Below are positions 1-8,300 of a DNA stretch of 24,567 nucleotides, in pieces. The position numbers and the translations under genes were made by a program. Positions within the stretch are counted from its first letter, which is position 1. The number at the start of each line of letters is the position of its first letter. Location of the stretch: the NCBI GenBank assembly GCA_038895395.1, contig JAWANJ010000010.1, positions 1 through 24,567 of the forward strand, in the 5' to 3' direction. This stretch comes from DTGL01 sp038895395. GTDB taxonomy: Archaea; Iainarchaeota; Iainarchaeia; Iainarchaeales; DTGL01. The notes under the pieces were generated by a model. It ran no database searches, was not told the origin of the DNA, and saw only the letters and a program-made list of their open reading frames with translations.

Positions 1-80
1 TTCAAAATAAGTATATTATAAGTTTTCCTACAAACTAATTTAAATATATCGTGAAGGCATAAAATTAACAAAAAGTGAGG
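1..80. other. Short AT-rich flank downstream of bud32
   Basis: These 80 bases lie past the bud32 stop codon. Read on the minus strand they begin with a T5 run (plus-strand positions 71-75), which could help end the secF-secD-bud32 transcript. Further on, around 38-49, there is a TTTAAATATAT stretch that resembles an archaeal TATA box and could serve a gene beyond the left edge. No coding sequence is visible. Confidence 0.3.
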
Positions 81-692
81 TTAAGAAACATAACGCCCCC
101 TGTTTAGTATATCTTCCATTTTTTTTAGGATAAGAGGACCACCATTTGCATAATTAGAATAGCTCTCTTCAATTGTTTGCCATTCTTTTTTTAGTGTAGG
201 TTTTAAAGAAAGCAGGCTTCTTTTAAGGTTTAGTAGATCTGTAGCTTTGTCTTCTATTTTTGTGGAATAAAAACCAAGCCCAAAATCTATAAAGTATGGT
301 TCACCATCTTTTACAATAATATTGTCAGTAGTGAGATCGCCATGGATTATACCTGAGTTGTGCATCAGAGATATTGATCTTGCTATTTTTTTACAAAGCA
401 CCAAATTTTTTTCTATGCAGTCTTTGGCTTTTTTACCACGTATTCTTTCTAGCAGTATTTCTCGGTTTTCAGGTATGAAATTAAATACGAATGGGGTTTT
501 TACACCAATAAGCTTTGCTCTATGTAAAAGGGATATCTCTCTTTTTATCCTTTTGGCACTTAAAAATTCATCAAGTGCTTTGTGCCTATATTTTTTTCTT
601 AATCGTGTTTTTTTTACTGCTAGAAGCCCGTTCCAACTAGTCAAAAAAATCATTGCTTCAGAGCCTAAACGAATTAGTTTCTCTTTAACCAT
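81..692 (-). CDS. bud32: Bud32 protein kinase/ATPase (KEOPS subunit)
   Basis: Stand-alone Bud32, the small atypical kinase/ATPase of the KEOPS complex, which supports Kae1 in making t6A37 on ANN-reading tRNAs in the cytosol. In 203 residues it has the reduced glycine loop GSEA (10-13), the lysine in AVKK (about 27), the catalytic segment HGDLTTDN (117-124), IDFG (135-138) and the basic tail RGRYV typical of the family. The RLRKKYRHKALDEFL stretch matches the Bud32 helix that carries conserved basic residues. In many Euryarchaeota Bud32 is fused to Kae1; here it is separate and no kae1 is in the window. It begins 30 bases after the secD stop with no terminator between, so it is probably the last gene of the secF-secD operon. 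An AAAGGTTG element lies about 8 bases before the ATG. The family call is firm; the operon link is inference. Confidence 0.93.
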   Translation of the reverse strand: MVKEKLIRLGSEAMIFLTSWNGLLAVKKTRLRKKYRHKALDEFLSAKRIKREISLLHRAKLIGVKTPFVFNFIPENREILLERIRGKKAKDCIEKNLVLCKKIARSISLMHNSGIIHGDLTTDNIIVKDGEPYFIDFGLGFYSTKIEDKATDLLNLKRSLLSLKPTLKKEWQTIEESYSNYANGGPLILKKMEDILNRGRYVS

Positions 693-722
693 ATAAAAAC
701 AACCTTTTGCCTACCTACTTTA

Positions 723-2351
723 TCACACAAGATATTTTATGATTTCACTGTATGCCGGTCTTGTTATTAGGACGCCCACGATTACGCCTATTAGCACAGC
801 TACTGCAAAACCTACAATCTTAACAAGAACATTTCCAAATATTATTATAGGAAGCATTGTTGCTGCAGTGGTAGAGGCTGCTGCAACAACTATGAAAAAT
901 GCCCTTTTGGCTCTCCTAATTAGTGAGATATCTTCTTTCTTTTCGTCAGATCTTCCTTCCAAAATTTCGTCTGTTATTATTATCTGATCATTGACTCCAG
1001 TACCAACTATTGCTATTATACCAGCGAGTGTAGCTATATCTAAACTCTGGCCTAAAAATGATGTAAAGCTGGTTGTTAAAAAAACCTCAACCAAAGCTGT
1101 AAATATTATTGCGAAGGCCAGTATTGGTTTTTTGTATCTAAGGAATATTACCAAAGAGACAACTAGCAGCACAATAACGGCTAGAACACTGATTTGCAAA
1201 AGAAAGTCTTTTCCTTGTATTGGAGATACGGAATATGTGCTTATGCTCTCAACAGAAACTGGGAGGGTACCTGAACTAAGTATTATTTTCAGTTCTTCTC
1301 TTTTTTGGCTGGCTTCTTCATAGCTTCTATCAGAGCCTGTAATCATTAGATTTGTTAGTGGATGCATGTCTTCCTTACGTTCAACATAGGGCTTGTTTCC
1401 AGTAACAGATGGTGTTAAACGCACAACTGAGCGAATACCAGAAGCTTTATAGAGCCAGGGGTCATCTTTTGCATATAAAATCTTTACATTTGTGTTTAGA
1501 TCCCTAATTTTTTCAATTATTTTTTCTCCGATATTTGGGTCTACAATTACGCCCTTCTTTTCTTTGAGTGCTTCAGTTAATTTTGATAGCACAGCATCGA
1601 CTGACTCTTGTGAGTTGACATCAACTATTATGATGTTAGTGTCTATTGTTTCAATTATTTCTTCTATGGAAGTACCTGTTGGTATTTCTTCGGTACCTGC
1701 AAGAAAAAGTGCTTTATCACTTTCAAATGTTTGCTTTGACATAACAAGTACTTTGTCATATGGCCTATCTATGAAGAAGTATGTGTATTCGCAGTCGTAA
1801 TCAATTTCGTTTCCAGCCTGGATCATAGGCTCACATTTGTGAAATGTTAGATCCCTGAAACGCTGTGCAGCTTCCATATTTAGTACAAAAGGAAGCATCC
1901 ACTGGTAATTTTTTTCAGATATTTTTTGAACTCTTACAGCATTTGTGCCTACATCTATAGAAATTATATCAGTACCTGTGAAGATAACATCCTTGCCTAG
2001 CTTTGCTTCAAATCTTCCTTGCTGAGTAAGTAGAGATGTAATATTTTCGATTTCTTTAGGGTCAGTATTTCTTACAATAACAAATATGAAATTGGCCTCT
2101 CCTGTTGATGTGGAATAGACTCTTACATCTTGGAGTCCACTCCAATTAAGCCTTTTCTCAACGACATTTGCCACAGATTCCATTGTTAAACCACCTACTT
2201 TTTCACTTAGTTGTATTTGGAACATTGTGCCGCCTTCAAAGTCGATGCCAAAGTTTATTCCAGCGATTGTAATGCAAACAATACCCGCCATAATGCCTAG
2301 CAAAAGAACCCAGAGTCGGTAACTTTTAAGCAATTGTAAGCTGCTTGTCAC
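723..2351 (-). CDS. secD: Protein-export membrane protein SecD
   Basis: SecD works with SecF beside the SecYE channel and is thought to use the ion gradient to help late translocation of exported proteins. The 542-residue product has one N-terminal membrane helix (about 13-32), a GIDFEGGT signature just after it (35-42), a large external domain of roughly 330 residues, then about five helices containing the archaeal SecD motif GTGVNDQIIITDEI. The GTG at 2351 is preferred over the in-frame GTG at 2360, because the latter lies inside the Shine-Dalgarno AAAGGTGA (2357-2364), which sits five bases before 2351. The secF stop TGA (2357-2359) is inside that same element, so translation is probably coupled. 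The order secF then secD matches haloarchaea and is opposite to bacteria. Long external domain and size separate it from SecF. Confidence 0.93.
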   Translation of the reverse strand: MTSSLQLLKSYRLWVLLLGIMAGIVCITIAGINFGIDFEGGTMFQIQLSEKVGGLTMESVANVVEKRLNWSGLQDVRVYSTSTGEANFIFVIVRNTDPKEIENITSLLTQQGRFEAKLGKDVIFTGTDIISIDVGTNAVRVQKISEKNYQWMLPFVLNMEAAQRFRDLTFHKCEPMIQAGNEIDYDCEYTYFFIDRPYDKVLVMSKQTFESDKALFLAGTEEIPTGTSIEEIIETIDTNIIIVDVNSQESVDAVLSKLTEALKEKKGVIVDPNIGEKIIEKIRDLNTNVKILYAKDDPWLYKASGIRSVVRLTPSVTGNKPYVERKEDMHPLTNLMITGSDRSYEEASQKREELKIILSSGTLPVSVESISTYSVSPIQGKDFLLQISVLAVIVLLVVSLVIFLRYKKPILAFAIIFTALVEVFLTTSFTSFLGQSLDIATLAGIIAIVGTGVNDQIIITDEILEGRSDEKKEDISLIRRAKRAFFIVVAAASTTAATMLPIIIFGNVLVKIVGFAVAVLIGVIVGVLITRPAYSEIIKYLV

Positions 2352-2356
2352 AAAAA

Positions 2357-2364
2357 TCACCTTT
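2357..2364 (-). promoter_or_regulatory. Shine-Dalgarno of secD containing the secF stop codon
   Basis: On the minus strand this reads AAAGGTGA, complementary to the usual archaeal 16S rRNA tail. Its last three bases are the TGA stop of secF. Five T bases separate it from the GTG start of secD at 2351. The GTG within it creates a false, earlier in-frame start at 2360. Confidence 0.75.
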
Positions 2365-3424
2365 GCCTCATCTTTTTCTCAGTGTACCATAAAATCAGGG
2401 GAGCATTAACAAACCAAGTAGAGAATATGTCCCCCAGAAGGCCATAAAATAGCACAACTGATATGCTGAATATTATGTCAATTGAGTATATTGATGAAAA
2501 AATCATCATAACTGCAAAGGTTATTAGAGACACACCCGTCATCATAAGACCAGTTTTCATAGCCAAGGTAGCATTGTCTCGGGGTTTTCCCGTACCTTTT
2601 AGGACTTTTGCAGTAAGCATTATGTCAGTGTCGATAGAGTAACCAATAAGCATCAAAATTGCTGAAAGTGATGTTAAAGAGAATGGAATTTTGAGCACTG
2701 CATAAGCAGCTAAAGCACATAGAACATCAAAAACGGCTGCTTGCAAGATAGCAACAACAGGTATAAACTCTCTAAAGAAAATGAACATCAGTAAAAAAAG
2801 CACCAAACAAGATATTATAAGTGCGCTCACAGCGGTTCTCCAAAAGAGTTCACCCAAAGCAGGTGCTATTTCAGTGTATTGGATCCTTTGCGCTTCACTT
2901 TCGTTTAACTCCAGAGATTTAATTAAGTCCATACTTATTGACTCTTTAAGTGACTCCTTGCTTAGAACTAATGCTTTGTGGCCTTCTTCGATGCATGTTT
3001 TCGGATCAATTGGTACCTCTGCTTTGTATAAGGTACTTAGCTGTGAAAAAGCACTATGGCACAAAGCAAGACTTTGTTGAGGATCTGAATTAAATAGGTT
3101 ATTTGCATCTTTTAGAATTTTTGACGCATTGTCTATTTTTTTGCTCGAACCGAAATGAATCTGAACACCACCAGAAAAAGGAACAATTTTTAGTTCGGTA
3201 AGCTCATATTTTGAAAGAATACCCTCTAGAAAAACTGGGTCAACGTGCTTTTCAGTTTTTACTATTATTAGTGTACCGCCAGTCAGGTCTATTCCTTTTT
3301 CTATGCCTGGATAAATAAAGGCTATTATTGGAAGAATGACAAATAGTAATGCCGCAAGTAAAAGATAACGCAGGTAATTTCCGGCATATATACTGCTAAA
3401 ATTAATTTTTAGCGTAAAAATCAC
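2357..3424 (-). CDS. secF: Protein-export membrane protein SecF
   Basis: SecF is the partner of SecD in the membrane-bound SecDF complex that assists the Sec translocon. The 355-residue product has one N-terminal helix (about 19-38), a GIDLTGGT signature soon after it, an external domain of about 135 residues, then five helices with the archaeal SecF motif LMLIGYSIDTDIML in the fourth helix region. Length fits SecF (about 290-350) rather than SecD. The signature is odd: GIDL is the form usually linked with SecD, while this organism's SecD has GIDF. The start is uncertain. The GTG at 3424 lies within CTGGTGA, which looks like a Shine-Dalgarno sequence, but the codon five bases further on (3413-3415) is ACG, not a standard start. 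A TATA box lies at 3479-3485. It is the first gene of the secF-secD-bud32 operon. Confidence 0.9.
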   Translation of the reverse strand: MIFTLKINFSSIYAGNYLRYLLLAALLFVILPIIAFIYPGIEKGIDLTGGTLIIVKTEKHVDPVFLEGILSKYELTELKIVPFSGGVQIHFGSSKKIDNASKILKDANNLFNSDPQQSLALCHSAFSQLSTLYKAEVPIDPKTCIEEGHKALVLSKESLKESISMDLIKSLELNESEAQRIQYTEIAPALGELFWRTAVSALIISCLVLFLLMFIFFREFIPVVAILQAAVFDVLCALAAYAVLKIPFSLTSLSAILMLIGYSIDTDIMLTAKVLKGTGKPRDNATLAMKTGLMMTGVSLITFAVMMIFSSIYSIDIIFSISVVLFYGLLGDIFSTWFVNAPLILWYTEKKMRQR

Positions 3425-3478
3425 CAGTTTTTTGTAAAATAATGCTACAAAATAATTTAATAATTTAAGAGAAAACAG

Positions 3479-3485
3479 TTATAAA
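3479..3485 (-). promoter_or_regulatory. Probable TATA box of the secF-secD-bud32 operon
   Basis: The minus strand reads TTTATAA, a good match to the archaeal box A. Transcription would be expected to begin about 25 bases downstream, near 3455, leaving a leader of roughly 30 bases before secF. It lies in the 190-base gap between divergent secF and the UPF0147 gene. Confidence 0.5.
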
Positions 3486-3563
3486 CTTATGTGAATTGGG
3501 CTCTGCTAAATTTGAGGTCAAATCTTGCGGATATTTTGCGAATTTCAACAGAACAAATAATAT

Positions 3564-3571
3564 CTTTAAAC
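3564..3571 (+). promoter_or_regulatory. Probable TATA box of the UPF0147-DP1-DP2 operon
   Basis: CTTTAAAC, preceded by an A-rich segment that could act as the TFB recognition element, lies 44-51 bases before the ATG at 3615. Transcription would begin near 3590, giving a leader of about 25 bases that contains the Shine-Dalgarno GAGGTG (3604-3609). Confidence 0.45.
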
Positions 3572-3614
3572 CTTTTCCACATTAATTTTTGAAGACTACT
3601 TTTGAGGTGTTTCT

Positions 3615-3893
3615 ATGAAAAAGGGAATCAAAGAAGAACTAGAGGCAGCAATTCAAACAATGAAAGAAATTGTGGAAGATCGGGCGGTTCCTCGAAACAT
3701 AAGAGCCACTGTGGAAAATGCTATGAAAAAAGTCAGTGGCAAAAAACCCAGCACTGTTGATTGCTCGATGGCAATTTATTTGCTGGATGATATAAGCAAC
3801 GATATAAATATGCCATTGCACACGAGGACAGCAATATGGACTGCCATAAGTAAGCTAGAAGGTGTCAAAGAAAAAATAAAGGAACTAGAATGA
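3615..3893 (+). CDS. UPF0147 family protein
   Basis: Small 92-residue, mostly helical soluble protein of the archaeal UPF0147 family, whose function is not known to me. The family signature is clear in the C-terminal half: YLLDDISNDINMPLHTRTAIW, followed by a helix ending in KIKELE. The N-terminal half has the EDRAVPRNIRATVENAM segment, also typical. The ATG is preceded by GAGGTG with a five-base spacer, the standard layout in this genome. It is first in an operon with the two DNA polymerase D genes: its stop is four bases from the DP1 ATG. That placement suggests, without proving, a role connected with replication. No catalytic motif, cysteine cluster or membrane segment is seen. Confidence 0.9.
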   Translation: MKKGIKEELEAAIQTMKEIVEDRAVPRNIRATVENAMKKVSGKKPSTVDCSMAIYLLDDISNDINMPLHTRTAIWTAISKLEGVKEKIKELE

Positions 3894-3897
3894 TACC

Positions 3898-5397
3898 ATG
3901 GCTGAGGAAACTCAAAACATATGTGATTCTATTTTAGATTTTGCTAGAGATAAAAAGGTCGTATTAAGCAAGGAAGCTTTGGACATTCTTTCAATAAGAT
4001 CGGATTGGCGCCAGATTATAGAAGAGCTAGCTAATGAAGGCCTTTTTGTTGTTACTAGAAAGGATATAGAAAAAAAGATGGTAAAAACAAAGATTGCTTT
4101 AGTTGAAGAAACAAGGCCTAGTGAAAGTGGCAAACAAAAGTTCTTAGTAGAGACCACGGCGAAAAAATTTAGAATTATGCAAGAATTTGAGGTTGATAGT
4201 AAAAGTTGTGGTCATGGTACCTCACAAGATTTTCTCGAACTTTTCAGAGATAAGTTCATCTCATTAAAAAACATACTTGAGCAAAGGCATAGTATACGCG
4301 CAAAATCGATCAAAAACACAAGGTATTTGAAAGAGAAGGAAGAAGTTGAAGTAATTGGCATGGTTTATAGAAAGTGGGAAACAAAAACAGGTAATACTGC
4401 AATAGAGCTAGAAGATTTAGAAGATCGGTGCATAGTCATACTATCAAAGAATGAGCATGTTGTCGAATCTGAAAGACATAAGATAATGCTGGATGACGTA
4501 ATATGTGTTCGCGGTATAAAGATAGCAGGAGATATGATATTAGCAAAAGAAATCATTTGGCCAGATATTCCACAAAGAGAAATGAAATTGACAAAGAAAG
4601 ACGTATATATAGCAAGTATATCTGATTTACATGTTGGCAGCAAACTTTTTTTGGAAGCTGCATTTCAGAAATTTATCTCCTGGCTTAATGGTGACGTTGG
4701 CACGCCAGAGGAAAAAAAGTTTGTAAAAAAGATGAAATATTTGTTCGTAACTGGGGATAATGTAGATGGTGTTGGAGTCTATCCAATGCAATACAGCGAA
4801 CTTAACATAAAAAGCATAAAAGAACAGTACGATGTTTTCTCTGATTATATGCTTCAGATTCCGCAACATATAGAGATATTTATAATACCTGGACAGCACG
4901 ATGCGGTTAGATGGGCTGACCCACAGCCACCAATTCCAAAAAAACTGGTTCCAAAGCTATATGCTGCTGAAAATATTCATTTGCTAGGATCACCAAGCTG
5001 GGTTGAAATTGAAGGTGTAAAGGTGCTTTTATATCATGGCTCTTGCTTACATGACCTGATTGCGAGTGTCAGTGGTTTAAGCTACGAAAAACCAGAATAT
5101 GGTGTTGTTGAACTACTAAGGCGTAGAAGCCTTATGCTTACATATGGTCTTAGTCAACCATATGCTCCTGAAAGAAAAAACGTTTTGGTCCTAAAAGAGT
5201 GTCCTGATATTGTTTTGATGGGTGATTTACACCATACTGGTTACTTGACATATAGGGGTACAACAATCATAAACAACAGCACTTGGCAGGACAGGACTGC
5301 TTATCAGATAAAGCTTGGACATGTGCCAACACCCGGCATAGCAATTGCTATGAACTTAAAGGATAGAAAGATATATGCAAGAATGATGGTGTCTTGA
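3898..5397 (+). CDS. polB (DP1): DNA polymerase D small subunit (DP1), 3'-5' exonuclease
   Basis: DP1 is the proofreading subunit of archaeal family D polymerase, a calcineurin-like phosphoesterase joined to an OB fold. Here the N-terminal helical region (1-70) is followed by a linker, an OB fold (about 148-225, from VEVIGMV to ILAKEIIWP) and the phosphoesterase domain. Its motifs are SDLHVG (D243, H245), GDNVDG (D287, N288, D290), PGQHD (H334, D335), YHGS (H380) and GDLHH (442-446). At 499 residues it is shorter than the roughly 600 of Thermococcales enzymes, mainly in the N-terminal linker. In the last motif an Asp stands where the usual GHxH pattern has a His. The ATG has only a weak Shine-Dalgarno sequence, so coupling to the UPF0147 stop four bases upstream is likely. 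Its TGA overlaps the DP2 ATG by one base (TGATG). Confidence 0.95.
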   Translation: MAEETQNICDSILDFARDKKVVLSKEALDILSIRSDWRQIIEELANEGLFVVTRKDIEKKMVKTKIALVEETRPSESGKQKFLVETTAKKFRIMQEFEVDSKSCGHGTSQDFLELFRDKFISLKNILEQRHSIRAKSIKNTRYLKEKEEVEVIGMVYRKWETKTGNTAIELEDLEDRCIVILSKNEHVVESERHKIMLDDVICVRGIKIAGDMILAKEIIWPDIPQREMKLTKKDVYIASISDLHVGSKLFLEAAFQKFISWLNGDVGTPEEKKFVKKMKYLFVTGDNVDGVGVYPMQYSELNIKSIKEQYDVFSDYMLQIPQHIEIFIIPGQHDAVRWADPQPPIPKKLVPKLYAAENIHLLGSPSWVEIEGVKVLLYHGSCLHDLIASVSGLSYEKPEYGVVELLRRRSLMLTYGLSQPYAPERKNVLVLKECPDIVLMGDLHHTGYLTYRGTTIINNSTWQDRTAYQIKLGHVPTPGIAIAMNLKDRKIYARMMVS

Positions 5398-8300
5398 TGG
5401 ATATAATTGCAAGTGACGAAATTAAAAACTATTACAAAAAAATAGAAGAACAAACACAAATAGCATTTAAAGTGGCTGAAAAAGCTAGGAAAAAGGGTTA
5501 TGATTACATAGATGAAGTTGAAACTAAACCAGTGAGTGACCTTGCTGAAAGAGCTGAAACAATAACAGGTCCTCCAGGCGTAGCAAAAAGATATAGAGAA
5601 ATAATAAATGAGCTCGTTGGAGAAAATAAGAGAACTAAAGCTATATTTAAGATTTTTGAAGAAATAGTAACAAATAAGATTTGTAACATACCTGATGAAG
5701 AAAAAAGAATTGAACAAGCAATAAAAACTGCTTTGGTACTTCAAACAGAAGGGGTAGTTGTAGCACCCATAGATGGTATTACAAAGGTTAAGATATCAAA
5801 AAACCCTGATGGAACACAATACATAGATATCTACTACGCTGGACCCATAAGAGCTGCTGGCGGTACTGTTCAAGTACTGCCTTTGATACTGGGTGATTAT
5901 GCTCGAAAACTATTGGGGCTTGACAGATATAAGCCAACAAAGGATGAGATTGAGCGCTATGTTGAAGAAGTTCAAATATACGACGAAATAGTTAGCAGAC
6001 AGTACAAAATGAGTGATGATGAAATAAGGAAAATTATAAGTGGTTGCCCTGTGTGCATAAATGGTGAACCCACAGAAGAACGAGAAGTTTCTGTACACAG
6101 GGATTTGCCAAGAATACCACATAATAGGGTTCGAGGAGGTGCCTGTCTAGTTATTAGTGAGGGTGTGGCTTTAAAGGCAAGAAAGGCATTAAAGTTTGCT
6201 TCTATGCTTGGACTAGATTGGAGCTGGCTTGAAAGCATAATAAAACACGAAAAAAGTGAACAGACAGCATTTGATATTGAACCTAGCTACAAATATCTGG
6301 AAGGTGTTGCTGTTGGAAGACCTATTCTTGCGTATCCTGGGCAAATGGGTGGCTTCAGATTACGTTATGGACGTACCAGAGCAAGCGGCATCATGGGTAA
6401 AGCCATGCACCCAGCTACAATGGCACTACTCGATGGGTTTATTGCAATAGGTACCCAAATAAAAATAGAAAGACCTGGCAAATCTGCTGTTATAACTGCT
6501 TGTGACAGCATTGAAGGGCCTATTGTAAAACTCAAAGACGGCTCAGTAGTGAGGATAAAATCCGCCGATGATGCAAATGCTATTAAAGACAATGTAGAAA
6601 AAATACTATTTCTCGGAGATCTGCTAGTTTCTTATGGTGATTTCAAGTATAGCGCACACCCTCTTTTACCAGCAGGTTACAACGAAGAATGGTGGGCCTT
6701 AGAGCTTGAAGAAATTATCAAAAAGTCAGATGTTAATGAAAATGATCGTGAGTTAATTGTAAAAGCAATAAATGATCCTTTTAGAGTTTCTTTCGAGGAG
6801 GCTTTAGAGTTATCAAAAAGGCACGGCATGGCTTTGCATCCTAAGTATACCTACTATTACAAAGCAGCAAGCGTAGGCGAAATAAAGAGGTTAATAAAGG
6901 CAATAAAAGAATGCAAATTTAGCAGAAAAGAAAACATTTTAGTGATAGAATATGACAAAACTGTTAAAGAGATTCTAGAAAAAATCGGGTTACCACACAG
7001 GGTCTCTGAAAATGGAATAATTATCGAGGAACCTGATTCAAAAGTATTATTTTACCTTTTTGAAAAAGTTGACATAGATAAGGTAACAGAGGATGCAACA
7101 GAAGATGTTAATAAGTTTCTGACAAAGCTATGCGGAATAAAGATAAGGGACAAGTGTGGCACCTTTTTGGGCGCCAGGATGGGAAGACCTGAGGCATCAG
7201 ATGAAAGACTTATGAAGGGTAGCCCACACACATTGTTTCCCATAGGAGACTATGGTGGAAGCACTAGGAGTGTAATTAAAGCAGCTGATATTTCTGAAAA
7301 AAAAGGGGGTATAGAAATTGAAATTGCTGTTTTCCAGTGTCCAAAATGTGGACAAACAATGGCACATTACTTTTGCAGAAGATGCAATGTTCGCACAGTC
7401 TCAGTAAGAGTGTGCCCAAACTGTAATATGAGATCACAAAAGGAAAGATGTGAAAAGTGCAAAAAACCAACCAGAATTTATCATTCCAGAAACGAGCGCA
7501 TTGATCTGCTTCTAAAAGAGGCTACTGAAAATTTAGTTATTAAGGCCCCGGACTCTTTCAAAGGAGTACATGGCCTTACAAGCACAAATAAGATATTTGA
7601 GCCCATTGAAAAAGGGCTTTTGAGAGCCAAGTACAACCTGCACATTTTTAGGGATGGAACAATCAGGTATGATTTGATAAATGTTCCCATTACTCATTTT
7701 AAGCCGAAAGAAGCAAACATCGGTGTTGAAAAGTTGCGTTCTTTGGGTTATACCAAAGATGTTTTTGGCAAAGAACTCACAAGTGATGAGCAAATTGTTG
7801 AGCTTAAGCCCCAAGATATAATTATACATAACAAAGCAGGTGACTTTTTAGTAAAGGTTGCAAATTTTATAGATGAAGAACTTCAAAAGTTTTATGGATT
7901 AGAAGCTTTTTATAAGGTAAAAAGCAGGGAGGATCTTATTGGACATTTAGTGCTAGCTTTGGCACCTCACACATCAGCAGCTATAGTTGGTAGAATAATA
8001 GGGTACACAAAAACTAGAGCTTGTTTGGCACACCCATATTTCCATCAAACTAAAAGAAGAAATGCTGATGGAGATCAAGACTCAGTGATACTACTTATGG
8101 ATGTATTACTCAACTTTTCGCAGGAATACCTCTCAAGCTCGCGGGGCGGAAGAATGGACGCTCCATTGGTATTTACAACAGTGCTAAAGCCAGACGAAAT
8201 AGATACGGAAGTTTATTGCATGGAAATCTGTGACAAATATCCACTAGAATTATATGAAAAAAGTCTAAATTATGCTATGCCTGAAGCGGTCAAAGTTGAA

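Noticed and set aside
322..696. Plus-strand open frame of 124 codons opposite bud32
   Set aside because: Antisense to a full-length kinase with all motifs; no ribosome binding site and no recognisable domain.
3425..3614. Small RNA or tRNA in the secF-UPF0147 gap
   Set aside because: No cloverleaf or stable stem seen; the gap is accounted for by two divergent promoters and leaders.
5394..5396. TTG as start of DP2
   Set aside because: The adjacent ATG at 5397 overlaps the DP1 stop as TGATG and has better spacing from GGTG.
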